Below, piece after piece: positions 11,093 through 22,519 of a DNA stretch of 64,000 nucleotides. Positions within the stretch are counted from its first letter, which is position 1, and each line of letters opens with the position of its first letter. The position numbers and the translations under genes are program-made. Origin of the DNA: Aradus depressus (taxonomy: Eukaryota; Arthropoda; Insecta; Hemiptera; Aradidae). Location of the stretch: positions 15,245,601-15,309,600 of the forward strand of contig OY759225.1 of assembly GCA_963662175.1 (NCBI GenBank), written 5' to 3'. The notes beneath the pieces are model-generated. The model ran no database searches. It saw nothing but the letters and a program-made list of their open reading frames with translations, and was not told the DNA's origin.

Positions 11093-11896
11093 TTTTTTAT
11101 TTTATTTTTTTGTCTTTTATTTAGAAAGATGCAACTGTTGCTAGGGTGCAACAACCAGCATCTATGATGGTGTTGATATGTTGGCGTGAAGGGCATGTGA
11201 GAGGGAGGCCACCAAGTGGTAGGTCCTCGGGACGAAAATTTATATTAATTATTAGGACAAGGGAAAACAATAAATAAATGAAGAAATTAAAAATTAATAA
11301 ATAAAAAGGAATTGAAAGACAATTTTGATGGATAGGTAAGAGAGATGATAAAAGTAAAGGAAAATAATGTAAAAAATAAAATAAAAAATATTAAGAACGA
11401 ATAGCATTTAAGGTGGCAGTAAGTCGCGGTTCCACCTCCTCTTCAACCTTCGTGGGGGGTTTTGTGGTAAGTGTTGTGAAGACAAAGTACGCATTTCTGG
11501 GTTTGTATGTGTGTAAAGTTTTCTAAAAAAACGTATGTAAGTAGTTTGTATAGTGTCGGGTACTGTGTGTATCATAAGATCGTTATGAAGTGTTCTGTTG
11601 TGATGGGGGGCACTGTGTTATCAGTCTGAGGGTTTTTGACTGAAACGCCTGAATTCGTTTGATGTTGGATGTTTTTGCTGAACCATATGTCTGTGATCCG
11701 TATATCCATAATGGTCTAAGTAAGTGTAACAGTTCCGTTTTTGTGTCATGTCTAACTTTGATCGTCTATTTACAAGTCCGTAGAGTATTTTGAGTCGACG
11801 GTTCAGCGTGTTTCGTGTGAGACGAGTGTGAGGGTTCCATGTCAGTCCTAGGCATGAATGTAACCTTGAAAATCTTATTTTCCTAATCACCGTCAA
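11093..11896 (-). mobile_element. Jockey-like LINE, 5'-truncated, degenerate
   Basis: Same family as 10129-10756 but reversed. The minus strand encodes LGLTWNPHTRLTRNTLNRRL and SKLDMTQKRNCYTYL at 11621-11896, then frameshifts into the shared C-terminal segment down to ~11405. The 3' UTR shared with the sister (GCAACTGTTGCTAGGGTGCA on the plus strand near 11131) ends in a T-rich run at 11093-11120. It extends further 5' than the sister but is frameshifted. Confidence 0.8.
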
Positions 11897-11945
11897 TTAG
11901 TCGATTATTATTTTTTTTGGCGAACATTTTTTTTATTATTATTAT

Positions 11946-12240
11946 TTTCTTTATCTACGAAGTTCAGGAGAAGTTATGTAATCGGCCAAAAATTCGATGC
12001 AATTTTCGAAGGAATTTCATGTATGCCGAACTCCTGATGCCAAAAAAAAAAAAAAAAAAAAAATCTGTCTGTCTATGTGTGAACGTGATAACTCCCGACA
12101 AAAATAATTAATCGACACGAAATATTGAGTGTGTATCCACAACCCTCTAAGGACGACATTCATTAATTTTCTGCCAAAGGGAACGCAGGAATCGGGGGAA
12201 GTTTTATCACAAAAACTATCTTTTTATTATTATTTAATTT
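11946..12240. repeat. Dispersed repeat family A, copy 4 (left part)
   Basis: Left-end motifs (GAAGTTATGTAATCGGCCAA, TTTCGAAGGAATTTCATG) then the inner TAATCGACACGAAATATT motif. An A run (~12042-12062) interrupts. The 12241-12508 sequence after it is AT-rich with no gene seen. Confidence 0.6.
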
Positions 12241-12508
12241 TTTTAAATTCATTAACCACCATTTATTTAGTAAGTATATATTTTATTTATTTATTTTTGT
12301 ATATAATATATATTATGTGCTACTATTGTTAATATATTATTTGTATTAAAAATTTGTATTACTAATTATTTTATCACTTATTTTGAATGTCAACCCGTTT
12401 GCTTATTGTGCTTGAAGAGATAGTGGAACAAAAAATAAAAATAAAAAGAATCGGAATTAGGGCTCAGAATAAGCAAATTGTAGTGAAATCTCAATTTATA
12501 ATTTCTGT

Positions 12509-12634
12509 GAGGGCGCCGGTAGCTCAGTGGTATGCTTGCTTGCCTTCTGAGAACAAGATGGGTTCCAAACCCGACCGAGGCCCTTAGTTTATTTTATCTG
12601 GGAGGTAAAATAAAGTTAAGCAAGCCGTCCTTCA
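12509..12634 (+). mobile_element. SINE-1, 3'-truncated copy
   Basis: Head with A box (CGGTAGCTCAGTGGTATGC) and B box (GGGTTCCAAACCC), then the first part of the body up to GCCGTCCTTC. The tail is lost. 12635-13000 after it shows nothing recognisable. Confidence 0.75.
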
Positions 12635-13004
12635 CATATTTGCTTATTATGTATAAATTGTACATAGATTGCAAATATAATTTTTAAAAAAAATTATGAC
12701 ATCATGTTGTAAAACAAACAGCCAATAAACAATTTTCTTTTAGATAAAAGTACAATTGAATAACAATAAAAATAAGAGAATGGGTTAGTAAAATGAATGA
12801 AACCATAAAATTGCCTCTTGAGAGTCCTTACTAGAATCTTGAATATAGATAGAATACTATAAAAATTGGTTAGATGGCGGAACAGATCATTTCAATGGTA
12901 ACTTCATCCAGCAGTAAATTTTATAGGTGGCGAACATAAAAATAAATTATACACATACAACTAGAATTGCGATATGAAAAAGGCTGCTCTGGGACAGTAA
13001 AAAA

Positions 13005-13895
13005 ATCGACGGCAATGTACTTTCCCATAATTCATCAAATAATTTTTCGCTCCAACTCCAAAACCATTCGGCCTTTTGGAGTTGACTTATATATGAGCTT
13101 CTGAATCCTCTTACTAAGTTCATTATATCGCAATTTATTAAGTTTTTTGAGTTGAGCCTCCTTCCGAGAAAATTAATAGGTGCCGCCCTTAAAGGATTTT
13201 GAATTTACATACGATGTTTCATGTAAATAAATTCATTACAACTACTGAGTTTTGAATATACATATGAAATTTCTTTTTTGGGTTGAGGTTAGGTTAGATT
13301 TTATGACTCATGCCCGGGCTTTAACTACGAGGTCATATCGCCTGCTACCATAGCGCTCTTTCGTCACTCTGGTGGACATGAACCCGACTCTACTGTGGGA
13401 ATCCTAAATTTTGCCTACCCTAAATTTTCATTCACTTAGGGTAGGGGTCTTTAATGAGTACCTGACATCGTACAGGCTCGGGACCATCGCTTAACGTCCC
13501 ATCCGAAGGACGGCGTGCTTAAGTTTATTTTACCTCCCAGATAAAATAAACTAAGGGCCTCGGTCGGGTTACGAACCCACGTTCTTGAGCTCAGAAGTCC
13601 AGCACGCATACCACTGAGCTACCGGCGCCCTCTTTTTTTGGTTGAGATAAATGGAATAATAATAATATTATAGCTATAATAGATACCGAAAAATATTTCA
13701 TTGTTATTCTGGATTTTGTGTTACTCCCCTCCATTCTCTCCTCCTTTCCTTTTCGTCGATTTGGCTGAAAATCAGTGTAGTCCTTGATTTTTTTTTTTTT
13801 TAATTTGAAATCAGGGGGTTGAAAAATATAGAATTGTTTAAAAACTCAACATCGAATTTCTGAACGAATACATAACTTTCCCCATACTCGGAGTG
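13005..13895. repeat. Dispersed repeat family A, copy 5, split by a SINE
   Basis: The 13005-13275 part carries AATGTACTTTCCCATAATTC, TTTTTCGCTCCAACTCC and ATTATATCGCAATTTATT. The 13690-13895 part carries the end motif (AACTCAACATCGAATTTCTG, CATAACTTTCCCCATACT). SINE-1 sits between them. Confidence 0.65.
13288..13632 (-). mobile_element. SINE-1 full-length copy
   Basis: Complete SINE-1 with B box GGGTTCGTAACCC, inserted in family A. Flanked by a ~13-bp imperfect duplication TTTTTTGG(G)TTGAG (13274-13287 and after 13632). Confidence 0.9.
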
Positions 13896-14483
13896 GAGAA
13901 GTAAAACAAAACAAATTGTGTACGCCAGAAATACACAGCTCGAATAATGTCTAATCAACTAAGTTTTCGCTCCATCTGAACCCTCCATATTCCAAAGGTT
14001 TAAAGATACAAAATTTTGTAAATTTTATTTTTGCAATTTCCATAGCGAGCACCAGGATGGTGGAGCTATGAGATGGGAGTTGTGTACAGAGGTAGTGGAG
14101 AAATGTCCGGGATCTTGGGATAAGTATGAAGTATTTCCTGCACTCAAAAGTAATACTAAACCAGTGATATCGAACTGCTGCGGTCGCCATTTTGGAATGA
14201 CCACCATATTGCTCTTTAGCCCTTGCGCCAAAACCGACTTATTCCTTCTACTCCTATCCCATTTTCTTTGACAAGCTTCGCCTCTTGCCCTTGGCTCTTG
14301 TTCTCTCTTGAGCTATTTTTCTTTTGTTAGTGGCTTCATTCCTCTCTACCTCTAATAGGGTCATTTGAAGGAAAGGAATTTCCTTCTTCCATGATGGAAA
14401 ATACCAACCAATTCAAACATTATTATTTAATTTATTTTTCTACCCGCTATTGTCTAAAACAATACCCCATATAAATAAAATAC
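13896..14483. other. No gene recognised
   Basis: Several overlapping open frames on both strands at 13951-14271 carry no known domain or signal sequence and are treated as chance. The rest is T-rich. Confidence 0.35.
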
Positions 14484-15150
14484 ATTATCATCCTACTGTT
14501 TTATTTTTGACCAGAACCGGTTTTCTACGCAACAGCCTCATCATCAGTGGCATCAGGGAACAGAAAAACAAGATAAAAAATATAGAAAACTTAAAAAACT
14601 TGCTTACCCCAACCGTAAAGCGAAGAGGCTAGCGGACAACTGGTATAGCTCAAAAAGAGGGGATATCTAGGTTCATTCACTCTACATACTGTAAAGATAA
14701 TTATTATAATTGTTCCTCAGATCCCTTCAAAAAAATCAAAATATTACTCCTAAAATCTATCGGTATAATTGTTTATTGTCAAACGGTACCTTGTAGCCTT
14801 TTTTTTGTTCGTTGCGATTTCTGTTGGGTTCTGGATTTCTTCAATCATCCATTTCAGCTGTCTGTCTCAAAATAGTAGTGAGCTCCAACGCATCTTCTTC
14901 TTTGGTCCGGTAGCTGAGTCCTGGATCTGGGATGTGGGATGGACAAGGGCTGGTACCTGAAGTGGACCTCTCTCCTTGATGGCGTCTGACGAAGTGAAGC
15001 TAGTTCTCTTTCTAGCTGGGTGCGGCTCGCTCCCTCCATTTTTTCCGCCAGGGACTCTTTTGAGTGCCTATTGGTTACCCAATCCCCCACCCTTACGTAC
15101 TCGGGATGGCTGAGGGTCTTCTAGCATTTCCTGCCTTCCAATTGAAATAT
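14484..15150 (-). mobile_element. Penelope-like element family P3, copy 1
   Basis: On the minus strand it shares with 51300-51912 a moderately GC-rich block (GTAACCAATAGGCACTCAAA, then CCAGATCCAGGACTCAGC and CAGAAATCGCAACGAAC) and ends in the hammerhead-like block CCACTGATGATGAGG ... GAAAACCGGTTCTGG (14495-14535). The end motif also matches 63785-64000. The open minus frame 14854-15090 has no known domain. Assignment to PLEs rests on the terminal motif only. Confidence 0.55.
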
Positions 15151-15314
15151 TTCCATTTTGCTGATTATAATTATTTTAATATATTAAGCAATTAATATAC
15201 ATATTTTTGGATATTACAATACATTCATTCAAATATACACAATAACTATAAAAACAAATATCTACATAATAGTCAAATAAATGTCTCTGCAATAGTATAC
15301 AATTCATAATACAG

Positions 15315-15560
15315 TCAAAGGAATTTTTGCCATAAAATATAATATATACAAATAAATAAACAAGCAGGTCTCGGATGTGTGCAGGTTCTCGGATGTGTGT
15401 GTTTCGCCTCTCTGCATCCTAAATCAGAGGAAATTACTGACCCGTGCCTTAGGAATCTACAAAGGTAGCATTTGTAACTAAGTGCGCCCCTGAAGTCCAC
15501 ACGGTAAACTTCCCAGCATGATATCAATATCATTAATAATAATATCACAAAACTAGGCAT
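15315..15560 (-). CDS. Small secreted-protein-like ORF, 81 aa, uncertain
   Basis: On the minus strand an ATG opens an 81-residue frame whose first ~16 residues (MPSFVILLLMILISCW) look like a signal peptide. A cysteine-containing stretch (YKCYLCRF) and several later cysteines follow. Cys-rich small secreted proteins, for instance Ly6-like ones with a KCY-C start, can look like this, but the spacing is not complete enough to claim a family. No splice sites could be fixed. It lies in AT-rich DNA between repeats and could be a chance ORF or a first exon. Confidence 0.2.
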   Translation of the reverse strand: MPSFVILLLMILISCWEVYRVDFRGALSYKCYLCRFLRHGSVISSDLGCREAKHTHPRTCTHPRPACLFICIYYILWQKFL

Positions 15561-15829
15561 TTTATTCAGTACAGAATTATTTATTCATTTTATTGAATTT
15601 AATCTATGCAAAGATATCTGATCGATAACCGTTTGTGCTTCCTTAAAGCAGGTGAAATAATTATTCATATTAGGAACACTGCTCAGTCAATGTAACTGAT
15701 AGCCCTATGGGAATGAGAAACGAAAGATGGTTTTATAAAAACCAGCTTATAGAAGTGGTTAGAGAATATAAATATTAATAATAAAATAATAATATTAATA
15801 ATAAAAATAAATATCTTGGAGTTACTCAA

Positions 15830-16530
15830 ACACCGGACACTTAATTTTAGAAGACACTTCCAGGTGACGAACAGAGGCCTGGTTAGTGTCTGGGGGAAAA
15901 TATTTCAGAACCCGCTTGTGGATATATTTTCCAAATTCAAAATTTTTGGCGCCACCCTGAGATATGTGATGTGTTATGGTGGGCAGTTTCGGGGCTACAG
16001 GATGAGGTCGAAAAGCTACAGTGCATAATCATGAAAAGGCTCTTCCGGTTACCAATGAATACCCCTAATTATGTAGGTATTGCACTTGGAGACAGGGAGC
16101 AACTTAATGTTTTTTTATACTCTGAAGATGCATTTTATGTACATAATTAAAGTATTGGAATACCCTTCATATCATCTACCATATATCGTCATCCTAGCGC
16201 ACGAAGTCATAAGAAAAATTTCCTGCTTGGCCTCTTGACTCGAACTATGCAACATAAAATCCTGTTTAGTAGGGACTGCCCGGAGAACTGAAAGGTGGAA
16301 AGTATCCACATAGTACACTGAGGGAACTATTTGAGCAAGAATGTCAAGTGGTAGCATCTCGGGCCAACTATCATACCTTCTACAGCAGGTTAAGCAGAGA
16401 CGTAGACTACATTAGGGACGGTAGTGACATGCTGCTAATGCTGACTGTCTTCAGAGCGAGAGGGGAGATGTATTTAGTGAGCCTTTGTATTTATTGTATA
16501 AGGGTAATGGTTAATCAACTCTTATTCTTC
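15830..16530 (+). pseudogene. Degenerate LINE ORF2 C-terminal region
   Basis: Across frameshifts the plus strand reads DEVEKLQC, IMKRLFRLPMNTPNYVGIAL, YTLKMHFMYIIKVLEYP and later SYHTFY-like and FRARGEMYL segments. This is the order seen after the reverse transcriptase in several insect LINE groups (the 'P-N-TPNY' motif). No poly-A or target duplication was found. The frames at 15816-16028 and 16348-16545 are pieces of it. Confidence 0.45.
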
Positions 16531-16552
16531 TTCTATTGCTATTGAAAACATA

Positions 16553-17437
16553 TATTCGTTCGTTAAGCACAGTGATAGCCAGTCAAACTTTCTTGTGTTA
16601 CAAAATACCGTCAGATTTCAATCAATCATATATACGAGACTAATAATGCGATAACAACGGTTGAGGTCACAATGGATAGAGCATGTCTGTACGTGTTTGT
16701 TGTGGAGTTTTTGTTTTGCCAGTGACGTCATCGGGCTATTATGGGCGCCGGCGGATGATCGTTGTGAATTAGCGTTGTGTAAAATTAGAAATTAGTGTAG
16801 CGTGATAACGACGTTGATTCGAGTGTCATTGTAAAAAGCTTGAGGAGCACTACTAGGACTCAATAAAAATATTCGCCGAAATATATCGTCGCTTAAGCAG
16901 CAACACGGCATATCTCAATTTTGAGAGGTTTACAGAAAAGAGGAAAAACTTATTTTAAATGATTATTGTAGTAATTTTACTTTATCAACGAGTGATCCGA
17001 TGTTTATTTGATCAAATATTTATTATTTGTTTGAACCAAAAGTAATTTAATTAAAAAGGCTGGTATTTATGGTGTTGAGTTATGCGCTGTTTGCATGTAG
17101 GGTTGAGATGTGTGGTGTTGTCTTTTTTACGTTTTTCACGCTCCTAGTGGCCGGTAGAGTGAAACTAGTAATCTGAGCTTGTTTCCCGCGAAAATACGAA
17201 TCCAACGATATGCATAGCTCAATTTGGGCAAAAATTGAGTTATGCGGTGTTGCTGCTTAATCGACGATATGTAAAAATCGGTATTAAATTGAAAATTGCA
17301 AAAAAATTAAAGATGTCTCATATGGATCGTAAATATGCGTGGAATTATAGAAAACGCAAATCAGAGGAAAGCTCGCATCAAAAGGAATTTAAAAAACCTA
17401 AAAAGTCTACGGCGTGGACCTTGACTACGCCTTAATG
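16553..17437 (+). repeat. Repeat family C, copy 1, with a nested MITE
   Basis: It matches 53530-54868 along ~0.5 kb (TCGTTAAGCACAGTGATAGC; ATGGATAGAGCATGTCTGTA; GGCGCCGGCGGATGAT; and the end CTACGGCGTGGACCTTGACT). Near the 3' part an ATG opens a basic peptide (HMDRKYAWNYRKRKSEESS). Copy 2 keeps ~90 more bases of this frame, so copy 1 has an internal deletion. The element class is unknown; it resembles the 5' part of an autonomous transposon. Confidence 0.6.
16886..17267. mobile_element. MITE with TCGTCG...CGACGA ends (member 1)
   Basis: Inverted ends: TCGTCGCTTAAGCAGCAACA at the left, complement of GTTGCTGCTTAATCGACGA at the right, ~42 bp in all. Flanked by ATAT on both sides. The equivalent site in repeat family C copy 2 (53885-53905) reads CGAAATATATGTAAAAATC with no insert, which fixes the borders (TA, or equivalently ATAT, target). 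No ORF. 382 bp. Confidence 0.85.
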
Positions 17438-19189
17438 TTTTTTTTATTTTATTTTTTTTTCTGCCTCTCTGGTTATTATTATTATTTTTCTTTATTTTAT
17501 TTTTATGTCGTATTGGTACAATTTTACAGGAATTTTCTTTGCTTAGAATGAACTTTCATTATTTATTTTTGCTTTTTATGAACCTCTCTCCTGACAGACG
17601 GCCCCTATATACATAGTATTGTATATTCGATATTATAATGTTTTGTAAGTCCATGTGTAAATAAAGTATATATTCATTTATAGCCCTATGGGAAAGTTAC
17701 CAAGTAATCACCTCCTCATATTTCACTAAAACAGGAAGACTCCAATATAATAAAATTACTAAAGACTATCTTCCTCTCTCTCTTTTGTTTCATTATTTCT
17801 AATTTCTTCAACAAGAACAAGAAGGGATGTAATTTATTTTCAGTGAAAATCAAAAAGGGAAGTTGTTGGTGAAAGGAGACTTGGGGCCTGCTTTTACTTC
17901 TCAAAATGAAAGTTTTTTTAATGAAACCATTTTGAGGGGCTTTTATACTTGAGCGGTAATGGGCAGACTCCAGCTAATTATTCATTGTAATCTTTTTGAG
18001 GGCTAAGAAAGAGATCTCGAAACAATTAATGGAAAGGTTTTTCCGCTACCCTTAGTGTTATAAAGGGGAAGGTAAGTTTCTTAAATAAAAGAGCTCTATA
18101 GCTTTGAACAATTAACGTAGTTGGGAAATCCAATTCTTCAATTTTTTTATTTTTTATATTTTAGTTTTTTTACACAATTTCACATTTTAAGAACATCTGA
18201 ATACGTTATGAACAATTTCGAGATGAATTAAAATTTGAAATAGTGCTAATGTTTAGTCAACAACGTTCGTAATGTAAACACACGGCTAATCCCTCTCTGA
18301 GTCTCTCAGTGCCAGCCAGTCCCATGCTATAGTTGCCTGTGAGTGGACCTATTTTAAATTTTTATTTATTGCCGTATTTTATTACGGCCCTCCTTCTTTT
18401 TTTTTGTTTTTCTTCAACTTCTATTTGGACTTGCTATCTGCCAGTGTCCCCGTTCAGCTTTGTCTTCGTTCGTCCGATGAGCTTCGTTCTTCTCATCTCA
18501 CCGTTCTTCGGGTTCCATCATCCTTCGAAGTTCATCATTTTTGTTTGTATTTTAATTTCACTATTTTCACCACACTGTGGTTCTCAACATAAAGATATTT
18601 ATAATTTTATTTTTATTTTCATCGTGAGCTCACGTTAATATTTTCAGTTTTAATTACATATTGGGTATTCAAACATTGTTTCTTACGGAACTACTTTCGT
18701 TGTATGTAGTCCATAGTCGATTATATTTTTTATTATATTACTTTCAGTAATTATTTTTTAACAATATAAATTCATATATAGATACCTTTCTTTTTGTTTT
18801 AAGAATTGATATTCTGTTTGTTTTTATTATATCCGATATGTCCGATAATATATAATAATTATTTACCCAATATTTTGACATATTTTGATAAGAATTTCTC
18901 TTTAAACTCAAGTTAATTTTTAATTTTATTTTAATTAACAAGATTTATTATCTTTTGCGTAATTGAATATACATATATATATTTTTTTTCTTATAATATA
19001 TTAATTTTTTTTTACATTGTTCTCAGTATTATTATTATTTTGAGTCCCCTTTATTTTTGTTCTCCGTTTCCCTATCATGTGCTTGTCCAATAATTAAGAA
19101 GCTCCAGCGAAGTTAAATTTTATTTGAGGATTTCCCTATTTAAAAGGAATAGGGAGTCTTGAATTAACACGCCAACTTAGATCTAATCC
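17438..19189. other. No gene supported; T-rich intergenic sequence
   Basis: It contains a T/C-rich region 18333-18640 with overlapping plus-strand ORFs of hydrophobic low-complexity composition and no domain. Long A/T runs elsewhere. Nothing is supported as coding. Confidence 0.35.
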
Positions 19190-19330
19190 GATTTTGGCCG
19201 AATTTACCGTATATATTTATGACAGAATAGAAAATCACTTCAAATAAAAGTTGTAGAAAAAACTATGAGGAACATTTCATATGAGATACTTTTTTCTAAG
19301 GTCTCTCAGTTTGCGAAAAACATGCCGTTA
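19190..19330 (+). repeat. Palindromic repeat family B fragment
   Basis: CTAATCCGATTTTGGCCGAA, TTCAAATAAAAGTTGTAGAA and GGAACATTTCATATGAGATA match family B arms. Confidence 0.5.
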
Positions 19331-19574
19331 ATAAAAATTGTTTAAAGCATTTTATTGTAGACGTTCGCTATTTTTTTTACGCTCATATCGAAAATGTTTC
19401 TTATTCAATTTTCAAGCAAAAATATGCCTTCAGGTTTGAACAAAGTTACAGAGCTTCAAAGAACAAACAATGAATTTGTTTAAGAAATATTTATAAGAAA
19501 CCAGCTGCAGTACCTGTATTATTTTGGTGGTGGTTCGGGGTACAGGTTCAGGACAAAGTGGGGATGAAATCGAA

Positions 19575-19990
19575 ATAAAATCAGCGAAGAACTTCGATGT
19601 AAACGATATTGGAAGTACCTTCGGGTGCGTGGAGAAATAGGTTGGCACGGGAGCCGGCGACGTACAGTTGTCAGTATGATAAACATTAATCTTGTAAGTC
19701 TACACCGGTTACTTTTGGCGTTTGTCCCTGGGTCTTATTGATAGTGATAGCGAAACAAATTTTCATTGGAAACTGCAACCATTTGAAACGGAATGGGTAA
19801 TCGGACGGTATCATGCGATGTATAAATACAGTATCTCCTGCAGCGCAAGCGGTGGTGATGGCTTCGATCACGTTTGGCTTTTATGATACCACTTCCACCC
19901 ATGTACCTTTGCATAAAGCCGGAGGTTCCTCCGGCGTGATGATATGTAGCCTATAGCCTTCCTTGAAAAATATTCTAAATGTAGATGAAA
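19575..19990 (-). pseudogene. Helitron Rep/Helicase C-terminal remnant
   Basis: Minus-strand frames read PPALCKGTWVEVVS, then AGDTVFIHRMIPSDYPFRFK, then LQFPMKICFAITINKTQGQT, and after a frameshift QLYVAGSRANLFLHAPEG and NIVYIEVLR. This is the order of the last helicase motifs of animal Helitrons (the F-A-TINK-QGQ block is Pif1-type motif VI). Several in-frame stops and frameshifts make it a pseudogene. No 3' CTRR hairpin end was identified. Confidence 0.8.
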
Positions 19991-21279
19991 ACCGCATCGA
20001 ATTCGGTTCACGGGTTCCGAAGTTTATCGCAATTACACAGAGATATGTGTATCTTGTGTGTCTTTCTATTATCGGTAGTTCTTTATTATTTCGTACTAGC
20101 GTTACTGGGTAAAAGAAAGTCACTCTCAGAACTATATAATCTGTATAATGTAACAAAATAAAAACCGCTGATGCATAAGCAGGTGTGCATTAGATCTTCT
20201 GAACTGAGCGCTCTAACTGAGAAACTATATGCAATGAACGTGAAATTCGATATGAAGATTTCGCATGCACTCAGATCTGATTAGATTTTGGTCGAATTTA
20301 GACGAAAATTGACATCCTTGAATTCATTCTTATTCCGTTCGTGAAGGATGCAGCGATCATTGGAGCACCACCCATCATCAGGTCACCGCATGGTGATCCA
20401 CGGCTTCCTTGGATCTGAGCGTCCATGTTGCATCCTATGGCTTCTCTCGACACTCCTAGCTCACCGTGTCCCCTGACATCGTCTTCTACTACTGTCGGGT
20501 ACTGGCTTTCCAGACCACACCCGTAGATCCTAGCCTTATCACTGAGTTGTATCCTATGCTTCAGGTTCCCTTGAATTCACCTCTTTTCAAAGAGTAACGG
20601 AAAGCTGCTTGTCATGTAGAACGTTTGGCAGTCCCACAAAGCTTTGCTGTTGCCGTCCTACTCTTTGCCTTCTCTTACTTCCTTAGATAATCACAAGGAA
20701 GCGAATTGGGAAGCTTCCTTATTGCAGTGTTAAACCTAAGGAGTTGTGTTAAAAAATGAAAAGTTTAAAAAAGGAAAAAAAAAATTTATGTCGCTCTATT
20801 CGAGTAAAGATATAAACCTTTTTACAAGCAGTATAAGGTTAACGAGAGAACGTATTCAGAATAAAAACATCTTTATGTGGTTTATGTGCTTGCGGTCAAC
20901 TGGCGAAGTATAACGAATGAATCCTTTTAAAGCGATTATGTCACCGCTGGAATATAAAAACCTTCATTTCAACGTTCCTGCTCATTATGAAAAGGTGTAG
21001 CCACGAGCTTCAGTCAACGATTAAAAATTTAATTTTAAAATTAGTGTAAAATTTTCCTCTTTTCTCATAAATGGATTTTATACGGTTACAAATTACTGGA
21101 TAATAAAATTTTCCACTTTTATATGAGAGAAGGGGAATTTTTACCTAGGCATCCTGGAAAAAATTATATGTGAGCCATTTGCCATACTTAGGGCCATCAC
21201 ATATGCTTTCAAACTTTAGGAACATAAAATTACGGTAAATGTCTTAATTTATGTTTAATGGAAGCAAAATTTTTGCCAG
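19991..21279. other. No gene; includes a GC-richer block ending in an A-rich run
   Basis: The minus-strand frame 19881-20156 is partly Helitron and partly unknown. 20340-20700 is clearly less AT-rich than its surroundings, translates without a recognised domain, and is followed by an A-rich run at 20768-20790, so it may be a retroposed sequence. 20800-21279 shows nothing. Confidence 0.35.
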
Positions 21280-21292
21280 ATCAGAAGTTAGA

Positions 21293-21818
21293 GGAGTTCA
21301 AGAGGAAGGATATCCCGAACTGCTCGTGTGGCGGCATCGAGACTGCAGAACATATGGTCCTCGATTGCCCGCTGTACGACAGGTCTAGGGTGGAGTTGAT
21401 CCGCACGACAGGATCATATCTGGGATTGATCCTGCCAGAGTTGATGACGGAGTCGAACTATCCGGCGTTCGGCCGGTTTGTCACCTCCTGGCGGGAACAG
21501 AAAAAGCCCGCTTGACCCGACGCCGGGGGCGATTAACGGGCCGCGGCCCGATGTCTACCCCCGGCGACCGAGATGTAGTAGCAGCCACCACTCCAAGATC
21601 CTGAGCTCTCTCGGCGCCATCTGGCAGCCGCAACACAAGGGGGACTGGGAGCGCCAGTCTGTCTCGCAAGGGACCAGAGGCTGTCGCCCCCAGACATCCA
21701 AAGCAACAAATAAATATATTAAATTAAAGCAATACCATTTCATGTATCCTCATTGCCCGACGAAAAAACGGGCCGAGTGATTAACCGGAGCACCCGAAAA
21801 AAAAAAAAAAAAAAAAAA
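21293..21818 (+). mobile_element. 5'-truncated LINE (3' hairpin family) with exact target duplication
   Basis: The plus frame encodes NCSCGGIETAEHMVLDCPLY, a C-terminal CCHC knuckle, and stops at 21515. A GC-rich 3' UTR follows, with a stem-loop at 21755-21773 and an A run at 21797-21818. The 13-bp duplication ATCAGAAGTTAGA at 21280-21292 and 21820-21832 sets the borders and shows that the first residues of the longer open frame (from 21258) belong to the target site. The same 3' UTR occurs at 61510-61806. Confidence 0.9.
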
Positions 21819-21832
21819 TATCAGAAGTTAGA

Positions 21833-22519
21833 ATGTAGAGCATTAATAGTGAATAAAATGAGTATTCTGCTAGATCTGTAGCTCAAATTTCAAGTCCAAA
21901 ATTCATTACATCGACAGTTATTAGAAATGTATATTAACCTCCCCCCCCCCCCCCCCCCCCCCCCTCGCCCAACCTTCAATCTTTTAGGCTGAATCGACTG
22001 AATGTAGATCGAAATCCACAGTTGCCATTTGTTCCGATATCCCTAGTTGCCAGGACACCTTATTGGACCCACCCCTCCATCACAAAGGCGCATTGCAAAA
22101 CAGTCCTGGGCATTGCGGAAACTCATTTTGGTGCGAACAAGGGTTGTCGACAGTCAAAAGAGTTGATTGGAGAACCGGATAACAAAAGAAGAAGAACTCT
22201 ACCTGACCCACCCACCCTGGACATTGAGGAAAGCAATCAGGTACCTTAACAGGACATCACTCAGGAAGAAAACATCTCTTTAAAATTGGTCTTGTTTTGA
22301 ATCCTTTCTCCAGAAGATGTGAAGTGTTGCAGGAAACTACAAATCAAATGTGAAAGTTATTCTCCTCTCCGATGAAGAATGTTCAACCCCGAGTAGTTAG
22401 GGAAACAGAGCTTCGAAAAATCTGCATTAAAGAGGTAGAGGGGATATGGTAGTATAGACATGATACTTAAGTGTTGCTGTGATATGGGCCTCAAGCTTCG
22501 GATAACATAGGCACAAACT
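21833..22519. other. No gene; contains a long C tract
   Basis: A ~24-bp C run at 21942-21964 lies in a fragment with family A wording (ATTACATCGACAGTTATTAG). The open frame at 22022-22249 has no recognised domain. Confidence 0.35.

Noticed and set aside
18333..18638. 101-aa hydrophobic ORF as a membrane protein
   Set aside because: T/C-rich composition gives Phe/Leu/Ser/Ile strings; no promoter, splice or homology feature is visible.
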